From Ferrovibrio sp. (lineage in GTDB: Bacteria; Pseudomonadota; Alphaproteobacteria; Ferrovibrionales; Ferrovibrionaceae), in the NCBI RefSeq assembly GCF_017994015.1, contig NZ_JAGOLP010000012.1, positions 28,878 to 92,877 of the forward strand: a DNA stretch of 64,000 bases, written 5' to 3'. The notes under the pieces were generated by a model. That model searched no databases, was not told the DNA's origin, and saw nothing but the letters and a program-made list of their open reading frames with translations. The position numbers were made by a program, and so were the translations under genes. Positions 1 to 9,231 of this stretch are shown here, piece after piece (the first letter of the stretch is position 1; every line of letters starts with the position of its first letter).

Positions 1-1
1 A

Positions 2-595
2 TATGCCTACGGCTATTCGCGCTACTCGCTGCCGCTCAGCCCGCCGGTGATGAATGGCCGGGTGCTGGAAAGCGCGCCGGAGCGTGGTGATGTGGCGGTG
101 TTCCGCTATCCGGGCGACACATCGGTGGATTACATCAAGCGGGTGATCGGCCTGCCGGGCGACAAGGTGCAGATGAAGGATGGCGAATTGTGGCTCAACG
201 GCCAGAAGGTGCAGCGCCGCCGCATTGCCGATTTTGAGGAACGCGACCGCTTTGGCAATGTGATCAAGCGTGCCCGCCAGTTTGAGGAAACCATGCCGGG
301 GCCGAATGGCCGCAGCTATCACACGCTTGATCTGCGCGACCGCACCGATGGCGACGATACGCCGCTGTTTGAAGTGCCGGCCGGGCATTATTTTGTGATG
401 GGCGATAACCGAGACAATTCGCAGGACAGCCGCTTCCAGGTGGTGAGTGGTGGCGTTGGTTTCCTGCCTGCGGAAAATCTGGTTGGCCGCGCCAATATCC
501 GTTGGATTTCGGTGGATGGCTCGGCATCATTGCTGCAACCGTGGACCTGGTTTGGCGCCTTGCGCTTCAACCGGATGTTCACAAGCATTCATTAG
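2..595 (+). CDS. lepB: Signal peptidase I, C-terminal part (truncated by window edge)
   Basis: Type I signal peptidase, an inner-membrane Ser/Lys protease that removes signal peptides from exported proteins. The reading frame is open from base 2, so only the C-terminal catalytic part is present. Visible family boxes are box C (RGDVAVFRYP), box D with the catalytic lysine (DYIKRVIGLPGDK) and box E (GDNRDNSQDSR). The catalytic serine of box B and the membrane anchor lie upstream of the window. An internal GTG at 47 is not the real start. The stop is 3 bases before the rnc GTG, and the order lepB-rnc-era is the classic proteobacterial one, so co-transcription is expected. Confidence 0.95.
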   Translation, partial: YAYGYSRYSLPLSPPVMNGRVLESAPERGDVAVFRYPGDTSVDYIKRVIGLPGDKVQMKDGELWLNGQKVQRRRIADFEERDRFGNVIKRARQFEETMPGPNGRSYHTLDLRDRTDGDDTPLFEVPAGHYFVMGDNRDNSQDSRFQVVSGGVGFLPAENLVGRANIRWISVDGSASLLQPWTWFGALRFNRMFTSIH

Positions 596-598
596 ACC

Positions 599-1348
599 GT
601 GCCGGACGACGCCTATAAACCCGGTCTCGATGCGCTACAGGCGGTGCTCGGCCATCGCTTTTCCGATCCGCGCCTGTTGGAAGAAGCCCTGGTGCATCCT
701 TCCGCCAATCCGCGCCGCAGCCGTGCCAAATCGGCCCGGCGCAGCAGCAGCAAGCCCGATCCGGCAGCGCGCGATTATAACCGGCTGGAATTCATCGGCG
801 ACCGGGTGCTGGGCCTGATCGTTGCCACCATGCTGGCGAAGGCTTTTCCCGAGGCGGCGGCCGGTGAACTGGCGTTGCGCTATAATGCCCTGGTGCGGCA
901 GGAAAGCCTGGCGCGCTTTGCCCAGGAACTGGGCCTTGGCGAACATATCAACCTGTCTCGCTCCGAACGCGATTCCGGCGGCGCCGGCAAGCCGGCAATC
1001 CTGGCCGATGCGCTGGAAGCCGTGATTGCTGCCTTGTACCTGGATGGTGGCCTCGTGGCCGCCGAGCGTTTTGTTGCCGCCCATATGGAGACAAGGCTCG
1101 ACGATTCCACTTTCACCGGTGCCGCCAAGGATGCCAAGACCGCCTTGCAGGAATGGGCCGCTGCGCGCGCCCTGGCAGCGCCGATCTATCGTGTGGTGAG
1201 CATTGAAGGGCCGCCGCATGAACCACATTTCACCGTTGCCGTCGCCCTGGGCGATGGCGCGCCGGAGCAGGGCCGTGGTGGCTCGAAGCGGGCGGCCGAA
1301 CAGGAAGCGGCGGGGCATCTGTTGCGCCGCCTGGAGCAAGATACATGA
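599..1348 (+). CDS. rnc: Ribonuclease III
   Basis: Double-stranded-RNA endonuclease that processes rRNA precursors and structured mRNAs. The protein is 249 aa. The catalytic signature RLEFIGDRVLGL is present at about residues 63-74, followed by a second acidic cluster (ADALEAVIAALYLDGG) that completes the active site. The C-terminal dsRNA-binding domain begins around residue 170 and ends with the typical GSKRAAEQEAA helix. About 25 residues (SANPRRSRAKSARRSSSKPD) form a basic, serine-rich insertion just before the catalytic motif, longer than in E. coli. The start is GTG, 3 bases after lepB. The stop overlaps the era ATG (ATGA), which implies translational coupling. Confidence 0.95.
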   Translation: MPDDAYKPGLDALQAVLGHRFSDPRLLEEALVHPSANPRRSRAKSARRSSSKPDPAARDYNRLEFIGDRVLGLIVATMLAKAFPEAAAGELALRYNALVRQESLARFAQELGLGEHINLSRSERDSGGAGKPAILADALEAVIAALYLDGGLVAAERFVAAHMETRLDDSTFTGAAKDAKTALQEWAAARALAAPIYRVVSIEGPPHEPHFTVAVALGDGAPEQGRGGSKRAAEQEAAGHLLRRLEQDT

Positions 1349-2253
1349 GTGAGTCCCCCACCACCTTCTGCGGCTATGTCGCCATTGTCGGCGCGCCGAA
1401 TGCCGGCAAGTCGACCTTGCTCAATGCCCTGGTCGGCGCCAAGATTTCCATTGTCTCGTCCAAGGTGCAGACCACGCGGGCGCGCATCACCGGCATCGGT
1501 ATGGCGGGCGCGGTGCAGCTTGTATTCCTGGATACGCCCGGCATCTTTGTGCCGAAGCGGCGGCTGGATCGTGCCATGGTACAGGCGGCCTGGAGCGGTG
1601 TGGAAGATGCCGATACCATCCTGCTGGTGGTGGATGTGGCGCATGGTTATGACGACGAAACCCGCGCCATCCTGCAACGCCTGCGGGATCGCAAGGTGCC
1701 GGTGGTGCTGGCGCTGAACAAGGTGGACAAGATCCCGCGTGAAAAGCTGTTGGGCCTGACCCAGGCGCTGAACAACGACTTCCCCTTTGCCGCCACTTTC
1801 ATGATTGCGGCATCGAGGAATGAAGGCGTCGACGATCTGCGCCGTGACCTGGCCAAGCGCATGCCGGCCGGCCCCTGGCTTTATCCGGAAGATCAGCTGG
1901 CCGATGTGCCGATGCGTTTCCTGGCTGCCGAAATCACACGCGAAAAACTGTTCAACGCGCTGCGCCAGGAATTGCCGTATGCCGCCACGGTGGAAACCGA
2001 GGATTGGAAGGACCAGAAGGATGGTGCCGCCAAGATCAGCCAGGTGGTTTTTGTTGAGCGTGAGACACAGAAGAAGATCGTGATCGGCGAAGGCGGCGCC
2101 ATGTTGAAGCGGATCGGCGCCGCTGCACGGCGAGAAATGGAAACTCAATTCGAGCGCCGCGTGCATCTGTTCCTGTTCGTCAAGGTGCGCGGCGATTGGG
2201 GTGATGATCCTGAGCGCTACGAAGCTATGGGATTGGATTTCCCGAAAGGCTAA
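1345..2253 (+). CDS. era: GTPase Era
   Basis: Ras-like GTPase that binds the 3' end of 16S rRNA and assists 30S subunit maturation. The 302-aa protein has G1 (GAPNAGKST, about residues 16-24), G2 (TTRARITGI), G3 (DTPG), G4 (NKVD) and a C-terminal KH RNA-binding domain containing VIGEGGAMLKRIGAAAR. Length is normal for the family. It overlaps rnc by 4 bases, so it is the third gene of the lepB-rnc-era unit. Nothing unusual is seen in the sequence. Confidence 0.96.
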   Translation: MSESPTTFCGYVAIVGAPNAGKSTLLNALVGAKISIVSSKVQTTRARITGIGMAGAVQLVFLDTPGIFVPKRRLDRAMVQAAWSGVEDADTILLVVDVAHGYDDETRAILQRLRDRKVPVVLALNKVDKIPREKLLGLTQALNNDFPFAATFMIAASRNEGVDDLRRDLAKRMPAGPWLYPEDQLADVPMRFLAAEITREKLFNALRQELPYAATVETEDWKDQKDGAAKISQVVFVERETQKKIVIGEGGAMLKRIGAAARREMETQFERRVHLFLFVKVRGDWGDDPERYEAMGLDFPKG

Positions 2254-2286
2254 GCTTGGCCCCGGGCCGCATCGGGGGGGCCTGGC

Positions 2287-3999
2287 ATGGCTATGCTGCG
2301 CTCGATCGGTTCGAAGATTTTCTCCATCGCTTTGGTGCTGGTGGCGCTAATGCTGGTGGCGTCTGCCGGCACCAGCTGGATGGCACAACGGCTGGATAAC
2401 GGGCTGGAGCGTATCGAACAGCGCTTTGTGCCGGCCTATGCCAATCTGGCGGAAGCCGCGATGTATTCGCTGGAACAGGCACTGACCCTGCGCCAGCTTG
2501 TGCTGCATGCCGAATTTGCGCGTGAACTGGCCGAAGAAAAGCTGCTGCGTGGCCGCGTGGATGAGCTTGAGGAAGCAGCTGTAGATGCCGTTATCAAGGC
2601 GCGCGGCCATCTCAAGGCGCTGCTGGCCGAAGCCGATCTGTTCAGCAACATAGCCCGCTTGAGCCGGCTTGATACGCGGCTTGAATTCCTGGTTGAGCAG
2701 ATGCTCAAACATGAGGATGGCATCGACCAGGTGATAAACGCCCTGGAAGCTGGCGATTGGCCGCGCGTGCGGCTGGCGGTGGCCGAACTGGATCGTGGCC
2801 GCAGTGAGATCAACCGCCGCATCAATCTGGACTACACGGAGATGTATGCCGCGTTTAAGGAGGCGAGCGATGGCTTGCAGATACTGCAACGCCAGGTGAC
2901 GCAGGCCAGCCAGGTGCTGACGGTGATCGCGGTATTGCTGGGCCTGGTGGCGGCGGCCTATCTGACGCGCAATCTGGTGCGGCCGGTGCGGCGCCTGCTG
3001 GAAGGTGCGCGCCGGGTAGAGCAGGGCTCGCTGGAAGTGGATGTGCCGGTATTGAGCCGCGATGAAATCGGCCAGCTTACCGCCACCTTCAATGGCATGG
3101 TGGATGAATTGCGCAAGAAGGAGCGTATCCGCGATACCTTTGGCCGCTATATGGACCCACGCATTGTGGAAGGCTTGTTGCTGCGCCCGGAACTGGCCCG
3201 CGAAGAGGGCGAGCGGCGGGTGATGACGGTGCTGTTCTGCGACATGAAGGGATCAAGTGCGCTTGGCGAGAAGCTGACCCCGACCGCACTGGTGGCGGTG
3301 ATCAACCGTTATCTGTCGCTGATGTCGGAACCGGTCCGTTCGCATGATGGCGTGATTGACAAATATATCGGCGATGCGGTGATGGCCTATTGGGGGCCGC
3401 CCTTCGTGCGCCCGGAATTGCAGGCCGAACTGGCCTGCAAGGCCGCGCTGGGCATGCTGCGCCAGCTCGAAAAATTCCGCACCGAATTGCCAGACCTGCT
3501 TGGCTTGCGCAAGGAAGTGCCGCAGATCGCCATCCGCATCGGCATTGCCACCGGTGATGTGATCGTCGGCTCGATTGGTTCGGAATTTTCCCGCAGCTAT
3601 TCGATGATCGGCGATACGGTGAACCTGGCGTCACGCCTGGAGGGCGTGAACAAGGAATACCGTACCGGCATCATCATCGCCGAAGGCACCCGCCGCATGC
3701 TGGGCGAGCGTTTTGTGCTGCGTGAGCTGGATCGCCTGCGGGTTGCCGGCAAGAACGACCCGGAAGTGATCTACGAACTTTATGGCCTGGATGAAAGCGA
3801 GCGGCTGCCGGAACGTGATGCCGCCTTTGCCAGGGCGCTGGCGGCCTATCGGCTCGGTGACTGGGCTGTTGCCAAAGCCGGCTTCGACGCCTTGCGCCAG
3901 CAAGACCCGGCGGCGCGGGTTTTCCTGCGTCGGATTGAACAGCTTGAGGCGGCACCGCCAGCCGATTGGGATGGCGTGTGGACCATGACTGAGAAATAG
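2287..3999 (+). CDS. Membrane class III adenylate cyclase with HAMP domain
   Basis: Predicted membrane-anchored nucleotide cyclase, 570 aa. A first transmembrane helix lies at about residues 9-31, then an extracytoplasmic, mostly helical sensor region to about 205, a second membrane helix at about 211-230, a HAMP linker to about 280 and a class III cyclase domain at about 310-490. Metal-binding aspartates sit in LFCDMKGSS and in DKYIGDAVMAYWG. The transition-state motif is IGDTVNLASRLE. The Lys and Asp of those last two motifs favour ATP over GTP, so cAMP is the likely product (inference). The sensed signal is unknown. It follows era by 33 bases and its stop is 3 bases from the convergent AEC gene. 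Confidence 0.88.
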   Translation: MAMLRSIGSKIFSIALVLVALMLVASAGTSWMAQRLDNGLERIEQRFVPAYANLAEAAMYSLEQALTLRQLVLHAEFARELAEEKLLRGRVDELEEAAVDAVIKARGHLKALLAEADLFSNIARLSRLDTRLEFLVEQMLKHEDGIDQVINALEAGDWPRVRLAVAELDRGRSEINRRINLDYTEMYAAFKEASDGLQILQRQVTQASQVLTVIAVLLGLVAAAYLTRNLVRPVRRLLEGARRVEQGSLEVDVPVLSRDEIGQLTATFNGMVDELRKKERIRDTFGRYMDPRIVEGLLLRPELAREEGERRVMTVLFCDMKGSSALGEKLTPTALVAVINRYLSLMSEPVRSHDGVIDKYIGDAVMAYWGPPFVRPELQAELACKAALGMLRQLEKFRTELPDLLGLRKEVPQIAIRIGIATGDVIVGSIGSEFSRSYSMIGDTVNLASRLEGVNKEYRTGIIIAEGTRRMLGERFVLRELDRLRVAGKNDPEVIYELYGLDESERLPERDAAFARALAAYRLGDWAVAKAGFDALRQQDPAARVFLRRIEQLEAAPPADWDGVWTMTEK

Positions 4000-4002
4000 C
4001 CT

Positions 4003-4923
4003 TTACAGGCCGAACAGCGTCAGCAGGATCGGCATGGTGATGAAGGCGCCAACCGTGGTGGCCGTCACGATGGCGGCCATCAGCGGTGCGTCGCCACCCA
4101 TCTGGCGGGCCAGGATGTAACTGGCGCTGGACGTGGGCAGCATGGCCCACAGCACCAATACCTGAGTTTCAAGCAGGGTCAGGTCCCATAGCCGGGCCAG
4201 ACCGAACATGGCCAGCGGATAAATCAGCAGCTTGAGCAGGCAGGCAACCGCCACCGCGCCGCTGCCGCGCCGCAATGCATCCAGCTGCAAGGCTGCGCCA
4301 ACAGTGAGCAGGCCAAGCGGCGAGGCGGCATCGCCCAGGGTTTTGAAGATGGCATCAATGCCGCGCGGCAGGCCAAGGCCGCTGACATTGAGCAGGATGC
4401 CGATCAGGCAGGCCAGGATCAGCGGGTTTTTCGCCAGGGCCAAAACCTGGTCGCGCCAGGTGGCGCCCTGCGCATTGGCACCATGACGCATCATCACCAG
4501 CACGGTGATGAAATTCAGAAACGGGATCGCCACGGCGATCACCACGGCATAAAGCGTGATGCCGGCATTGCCGGCCAAAGCCGCCACGGCGCCAAAGCCG
4601 ACAAAGGTGTTGAAGCGCACCGAGCCTTGAAACAGGCTGGTGAAGCCTGGGCCATCGATATGCAAGAGCCGGCGAAAGGCAAAAGTCAGCGCCGCGATCA
4701 GCAGGATGCTGCCCAGCAGCGTACCGAACAGGCCGGTGGGGTCCAGGTCGCCCAGGTCGCCGCGCGCCAGGTTATGGATCAGCAAGGCCGGGAAAAACAG
4801 GAAGTAGACGCTGCGATCAGCCAGCGGCCAAAAGGCGTCGCCGGGAAAGTTCCAGCGCCGCATCGCCAGGCCAAGCAGGATCAGCACAAAGATGGGGAGA
4901 ATCGACAGTAATACGGTCAGCAT
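4003..4923 (-). CDS. AEC family transporter (auxin efflux carrier-like permease)
   Basis: Polytopic inner-membrane protein of 306 aa belonging to the AEC (auxin efflux carrier, Mem_trans) family. Bacterial members are secondary transporters, several for small carboxylates such as malate or malonate; the substrate here cannot be told. Ten or so hydrophobic segments are spread over the whole length, starting with LTVLLSILPIFVLILLGL. Family-like stretches include PTSSASYILARQMGGD near the C terminus. It is 9 bases downstream of a small membrane-protein gene on the same strand and probably shares its transcript. Confidence 0.85.
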   Translation of the reverse strand: MLTVLLSILPIFVLILLGLAMRRWNFPGDAFWPLADRSVYFLFFPALLIHNLARGDLGDLDPTGLFGTLLGSILLIAALTFAFRRLLHIDGPGFTSLFQGSVRFNTFVGFGAVAALAGNAGITLYAVVIAVAIPFLNFITVLVMMRHGANAQGATWRDQVLALAKNPLILACLIGILLNVSGLGLPRGIDAIFKTLGDAASPLGLLTVGAALQLDALRRGSGAVAVACLLKLLIYPLAMFGLARLWDLTLLETQVLVLWAMLPTSSASYILARQMGGDAPLMAAIVTATTVGAFITMPILLTLFGL

Positions 4924-4932
4924 GCCGCGAGA

Positions 4933-5412
4933 TTAGGCGGCTTGTATCAGGATGGCGAGATCGATCAGGCGATTGGCGAGCGAATAGGCAAAATACAGCA
5001 TCAGGGCGCGCAGCAGGGTTTCGCCCCAGCCCAGCGACTTGTCATGCCGGCGGGGTGCTGGCCGGGCCTTTTGCCTGCGCGGCGCGGCGGCCTGGCGCGG
5101 CTGCAAGGTATAAGCCGTGTCATTGGCTGGCTCCGGTGTCACATCGATAATGGCCGGGATGATGGCGGGCAGATTTGGCACCGGTTCAGCCACCAGCCGG
5201 GTGGGGGGATGCGCTGGTTCGGCGGGTAAGTCGCGGCGTGTTTCGCCCCGGGCGGCGATGCGGGTGCGCTCCGGACCATAGATGCGGCGCCAGCGGAAAG
5301 CCTCGGCTTCGGCAGCCTCGGGATCGTCATGCGCAGCACGCAGAATCCAGCTATCGCCCAGACGCGTCAGGACGATATAGCGCGAGTTCGGCATGTCGGC
5401 AGCGTAACCCAT
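4933..5412 (-). CDS. Hypothetical protein with C-terminal membrane helix
   Basis: Unrecognised 159-aa protein. Residues 8-60 form a compact region (SRYIVLTRLGDSWILRAAHD) that could be a small beta-rich domain. A long Pro/Ala/Arg-rich linker follows (about 65-130), then a hydrophobic C-terminal helix (LLRALMLYFAYSLANRLIDLAI), so the protein looks tail-anchored with the N terminus in the cytoplasm. It lies between the MacB-like permease and the AEC transporter on the same strand. A second ATG six codons in (MPNSRYIV) is an equally good start. No function is assigned. Confidence 0.6.
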   Translation of the reverse strand: MGYAADMPNSRYIVLTRLGDSWILRAAHDDPEAAEAEAFRWRRIYGPERTRIAARGETRRDLPAEPAHPPTRLVAEPVPNLPAIIPAIIDVTPEPANDTAYTLQPRQAAAPRRQKARPAPRRHDKSLGWGETLLRALMLYFAYSLANRLIDLAILIQAA

Positions 5413-5431
5413 GGCAACAGTATTACCGGGT

Positions 5432-5443
5432 AGCGTTAACGCT
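5432..5443. promoter_or_regulatory. 12-bp perfect palindrome in a 54-bp intergenic gap
   Basis: AGCGTTAACGCT is its own reverse complement and lies 20 bases upstream of the 159-aa membrane-protein gene. It sits in an AT-richer stretch that also has TTAA repeats 10 bases apart (GTTAACGCTTGTTAA). It looks like a dimeric regulator site, but the protein that would bind is unknown. Confidence 0.3.
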
Positions 5444-5466
5444 TGTTAAACAGAGATTAAAATTTT

Positions 5467-6699
5467 CTACTCGAAGCGCAGTGCTTCCATCGGTTCCAGA
5501 CGAGACGCCTTTCTTGCCGGATAGAAGCCGAAAAACACGCCTACGGCAGCAGCAAAACCCACTGCCAGCACAATTGCTGCGGGTGCGAAGCGCACCGGCC
5601 AGTCGGTGAAATAGGCGATGCCGGTGGCGGCAAGTATGCCAAGCCCAACACCGATCAGGCCGCCAATCGCCGCCAGGGTCACGGCTTCGATCAGGAATTG
5701 CGCCAGGATATCGCGTCTGCGGGCGCCCACGGCCATGCGCAAGCCGATCTCGCGGGTCCGCTCGGTCACGCTGACCAGCATGATATTCATGATGCCGATA
5801 CCGCCCACCACCAGCGATACCGAAGCCACTGCCGCCAGCAGCAGAGCCATCACGCGCTGCGCCGCCTGCTGCGTTTCCAGCACTTCGGAAAGATTGCGCA
5901 GCCAGAAATCGTCATCCTGGTTGGGACCGAGGCGATGGCGCTGGCGCAGTAGGTCGCGGATCTGGCTTTCGGCTTCCGCCATATCGGCGCCGTCACGGAT
6001 CTTGACCGAAATAGCCACCACGGCACGCTGCCGCGCCTGCTGACCGCCGAGCAGTCTTTTGCGCGCGGTGCTGATCGGCACCAGGATCGCATCATCCTGA
6101 TCCTGGCCCTGCATGCTCTGGCCCTTTTTGGCCAGCACGCCGATCACGGTAAACGGCACCTTGCGTACCCGGATGGTTTGATCCAGCGGATCGGCGTCGC
6201 CGAACAGATTGTTGGCCACTGTCTGGCCAATCAGCACCACCTTGGCGGCCGCATCTACATCTTCCTGGGCGATGGCGCGACCTTGCTGCAAATCCCAGTC
6301 CCGCACTTCCAGGTAATCCGGGGTGATACCATACAAAACCGTGCCCCAATTTAGATTGCCAAACACGGTCTGCACCGTACCGCGCGTGACCGGCGCGGTA
6401 GCCTGCACCAGATCCACTTCGCGGGCGATGGCATAACCATCATCCTCGGTGATGGTGAGTTGCGAGCCAAAGCCGAGGCGTGCGCCGCCCTGGGTGATGG
6501 CGCCGGACAGGATGATGATCAGATTCGAGCCCAGGCTGCGGATCTGCTCGCGCACCCGTTCCTGTGCCCCTTCACCCACCGCAACCATGGTAATCACCGC
6601 AGCCACGCCGATGACAATCCCCAGCATGGTGAGGCCGCTGCGCAGCATGTTGACGCGCAAGGCGCGCAGGGCCACTGCCAGGCTGGCGAGCGTGTTCAT
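5467..6699 (-). CDS. MacB-like ABC transporter permease (FtsX family)
   Basis: Permease of a MacAB/LolCDE-type mechanotransmission ABC system, 410 aa. It has an N-terminal transmembrane helix (MLRSGLTMLGIVIGVAAVITM, preceded by basic residues), a large periplasmic MacB_PCD domain (about 45-280) and a C-terminal FtsX block of three helices including EIGLRMAVGARRRDIL. In E. coli MacB the ATPase and permease are one chain. Here they are separate genes overlapping by 4 bases (ATGA), as in many YknYZ/LolDE-like systems. With the upstream adaptor it should form a tripartite efflux pump. Substrates could be macrolides, peptides or lipids; none can be chosen from sequence. Confidence 0.9.
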   Translation of the reverse strand: MNTLASLAVALRALRVNMLRSGLTMLGIVIGVAAVITMVAVGEGAQERVREQIRSLGSNLIIILSGAITQGGARLGFGSQLTITEDDGYAIAREVDLVQATAPVTRGTVQTVFGNLNWGTVLYGITPDYLEVRDWDLQQGRAIAQEDVDAAAKVVLIGQTVANNLFGDADPLDQTIRVRKVPFTVIGVLAKKGQSMQGQDQDDAILVPISTARKRLLGGQQARQRAVVAISVKIRDGADMAEAESQIRDLLRQRHRLGPNQDDDFWLRNLSEVLETQQAAQRVMALLLAAVASVSLVVGGIGIMNIMLVSVTERTREIGLRMAVGARRRDILAQFLIEAVTLAAIGGLIGVGLGILAATGIAYFTDWPVRFAPAAIVLAVGFAAAVGVFFGFYPARKASRLEPMEALRFE

Positions 6700-7442
6700 G
6701 CCACAGGCTCCGGCAATGCCGCCAGTTCCGCCACAGCATCGCGTGGTCTTTCCACGATGCTATCCTGCACCAGCCGGCCATCACGGAACAGCAGCCGGCG
6801 GCGCGCATAGGCGGCGATATCCGGCTCATGCGTCACCACCACGATGGTGATGCCACGGGCATTGAGCGCCTGGAACAGCGCCATGATCTCCACCGAAGTG
6901 CGGCTGTCGAGCGCCCCGGTCGGCTCATCGGCCAGCAACAGGGCCGGATTGTTGACCAGGGCGCGAGCGATGGCGACACGCTGTTGCTGGCCGCCAGAAA
7001 GCTGCGCCGGCTGATGGTCGGCGCGCTGCGACAAACCAACTTCCGCCAGCCTTTGCGCGGCGAGGGCGTGCCGCTGCGCTGTGGGCAGCGCCACGCGGTG
7101 CCGGTAGAGCAGGGGTAAAGCCACATTGTCGAGCGCCGTGGTGCGCGGCAGCAGATTGAAATTCTGGAACACAAAACCAAGCAGACGGTTGCGCAGATCG
7201 GCCCGCGCATCGTCGTTCAAACCGGCAACATCCTGGCCGTCCAGCCGGTAGCTGCCGCCGCTTGGTGAATCCAGGCAGCCAATCATGTTCATGAAAGTGG
7301 ATTTACCCGAGCCGGAAGGCCCCATCACGGCAACAAAATCGCCGCGCGAAATACTGATGTCGATGCCGGCCAGGGCAACCACACGGTTGTCGCCAAGCTG
7401 GAACTCCTTGCGCAGGTCGTGGGTTTCGATCAGGGCATTCAT
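6696..7442 (-). CDS. MacB-type ABC transporter ATP-binding protein
   Basis: ATPase subunit partnering the permease at 5467-6699. I place the start at the ATG at 7442 ([14 protein letters not shown]), giving 248 aa; an upstream in-frame extension overlaps the adaptor gene and lacks homology features. Walker A is GPSGSGKST, the Q-loop is FVFQNFNLL, the signature is LSGGQQQR, Walker B is [12 protein letters not shown] and the switch histidine is in VVTHEP. The MacB/LolD subgroup is indicated by [11 protein letters not shown] and the ALD after Walker B. It begins 13 bases after the adaptor stop and overlaps the permease start by 4 bases, so the three genes form one operon. Confidence 0.93.
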   Translation of the reverse strand: MNALIETHDLRKEFQLGDNRVVALAGIDISISRGDFVAVMGPSGSGKSTFMNMIGCLDSPSGGSYRLDGQDVAGLNDDARADLRNRLLGFVFQNFNLLPRTTALDNVALPLLYRHRVALPTAQRHALAAQRLAEVGLSQRADHQPAQLSGGQQQRVAIARALVNNPALLLADEPTGALDSRTSVEIMALFQALNARGITIVVVTHEPDIAAYARRRLLFRDGRLVQDSIVERPRDAVAELAALPEPVA

Positions 7443-7455
7443 GTCTGCGCCGGCC

Positions 7456-9060
7456 TCAGAACCGCAGCCTAGGTGCGTTGCTGCCGCTGGCGGGCGCTGT
7501 GGTTGCGGCACCCTGCAAGCCGACCACCACTTCGTCGCCTTCCTTCAGCGGCCCGCTCAGAATTTCGGTATAGCTGCCATCACTGATGCCAATGCGCAGT
7601 GGCAGGGGTAACAGCGCCAAATTTTGGCTGCGATAGGCTCGTGCCTCGCTGCCGCCCGTGGCAATCCCGCCACCGGCCGGCGCCATCGCCTGATAGCGCT
7701 GGCGTTGTTCCGGGGTGAGCAGGGCAGCAATACGGGTGCGGTTCTCGGCGCGCAGCCGGTCGATGGCCTGGCGCCGCTGGGCATCGCTCAAATCGCTGCC
7801 AAGCGCCGCGATACGGCTGCGCAGATCGGCGAAAGCGGCATCCAGTGCCTGGGCCTGGCTGTCGGAAAGGCTGAGATCGCGCACCAGCCGATCACGCAAT
7901 GCCTGAATATTGCCGGCTGGGGTTTGAGGTTGCGCGGCTTGTGCCACCGCATTGCTGCCATCGGCATTCTGGATCGCCGCGCCGGAAGGAGCGCGGAAAC
8001 GGAGGGCGGCATTCGGCAATTTGAGCACGTTGCCGCGTTGCTCCACCACGATCCGCACATTGGCCGTCATACCCGGCAGCAGCTTGAGATCGGGATTGTC
8101 GGCAGCGATTACCACGGTGTAGGTCACAACATTCTGCACCACCTGTGGCGACTTCCGAATTTGCCGGATACTACCTTCAAAATTGCGCCCGGGCAGGCTG
8201 TCCACGGTGAAACTGGCAGCCATGGTTTCGACCAGGCGGCCAATATCGGCCTCGTCAACGCTGGTTTCGACCTGCATCTTGGTAAGTGTCTCGGCAATGG
8301 TGAACAGCACCGGCGCCTGCAGGCTGGCGGCAACGGTCTGTCCGGCATCCACATTGCGCAGGATCACCACGCCATTCACCGGCGAGCGGATGAAACTGCG
8401 ATCCAGATCAATGCGAGCCTGCCGCAAGGCAGCCTCACGCTGTTTCACTACCGCTATCGCGTTGGCCAGTTGTGCTTCTGCCATGCTGGCCGAGGCACGG
8501 GCGCCGAGCAGTTGCGCCTGGGCACCGAGGGCGTTGGCTTCCTGGCGATCCTTGTCGGCGGCTGAGCCGACGCCGCGTTCGGCCAGATCGCGCTTGCGAT
8601 TATATTCACGTTCGGCATCCAACCGGGTGATATCGGCGCGCTGGGTGTCTGTGCGGGCGCGTTCCAGGCTGGCGCGCTGCATCAGCACAGCGGCCTGGGC
8701 CACTTCCAGCTCGGCAGCAGCCTGTGCAACGCGGGCCTCGAAAGACTCGGGGTCGATGCGGGCAATCACCTGGCCGGCGCTTACCTCGGCATTGAAATCC
8801 GCCAATACTTCCTTGACCAGTCCGGAAACCTGGCTGCCAACCTGTATCTGCGTGACCGGCGCCAGGGTGCCGGAGGCAGAGACTGTACTGATCAGGGCGC
8901 CACGCTCCACCTTGGCGGTGCGATAGCGCGGGCCATCGGCGGGGGCGAGATATTGCCACCACAGCTGGTAACCACCGCCTGCCAAGCCTATCAGCAATAC
9001 GAGCAGGAATAGCCGGCGCATCAGGCCGGCAGTGGATTTGGTGGCTTGGCGCTCGGACAT
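7456..9060 (-). CDS. MacA/HlyD-type periplasmic adaptor with LTxxQ-like insertion
   Basis: Membrane-fusion protein linking the ABC permease to an outer-membrane channel. The N-terminal signal anchor is LFLLVLLIGLAGGGYQLWW. The biotinyl-lipoyl halves are visible around VQVGSQVSGLVKEV and FIRSPVNGVVILRNVDAGQTV, with a long alpha-helical hairpin between them, then a beta-barrel region. At 534 aa it is well over the usual 370-400 aa. The excess lies at about residues 375-457, a helical Gln/Arg/Ala-rich segment ending in LLTPEQRQRYQAM. It resembles the LTxxQ motif of Spy/CpxP-family periplasmic proteins and interrupts the C-terminal barrel/membrane-proximal region. This is the first gene of the adaptor-ATPase-permease operon. 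Confidence 0.9.
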   Translation of the reverse strand: MSERQATKSTAGLMRRLFLLVLLIGLAGGGYQLWWQYLAPADGPRYRTAKVERGALISTVSASGTLAPVTQIQVGSQVSGLVKEVLADFNAEVSAGQVIARIDPESFEARVAQAAAELEVAQAAVLMQRASLERARTDTQRADITRLDAEREYNRKRDLAERGVGSAADKDRQEANALGAQAQLLGARASASMAEAQLANAIAVVKQREAALRQARIDLDRSFIRSPVNGVVILRNVDAGQTVAASLQAPVLFTIAETLTKMQVETSVDEADIGRLVETMAASFTVDSLPGRNFEGSIRQIRKSPQVVQNVVTYTVVIAADNPDLKLLPGMTANVRIVVEQRGNVLKLPNAALRFRAPSGAAIQNADGSNAVAQAAQPQTPAGNIQALRDRLVRDLSLSDSQAQALDAAFADLRSRIAALGSDLSDAQRRQAIDRLRAENRTRIAALLTPEQRQRYQAMAPAGGGIATGGSEARAYRSQNLALLPLPLRIGISDGSYTEILSGPLKEGDEVVVGLQGAATTAPASGSNAPRLRF

Positions 9061-9231
9061 TTCGGCCCGTTATGCTTGTGATCCCATTCCCTTATAACAC
9101 GGCTGATTTCCAGAATCCTGCGCCGCCGGTGGGCGTTAAACACTGGCGGGGCGGCCAGCCTCTGGCTATGCTCCGCGCTGAAACAGCTTAATTGCCAGTT
9201 GATCCAGTACCCTAAGGGAGAAACCAGCGCC

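Noticed and set aside
635..1339. Long minus-strand open frame opposite rnc
   Set aside because: Shadow of a GC-rich gene; no homology features, and rnc on the plus strand has full motifs.
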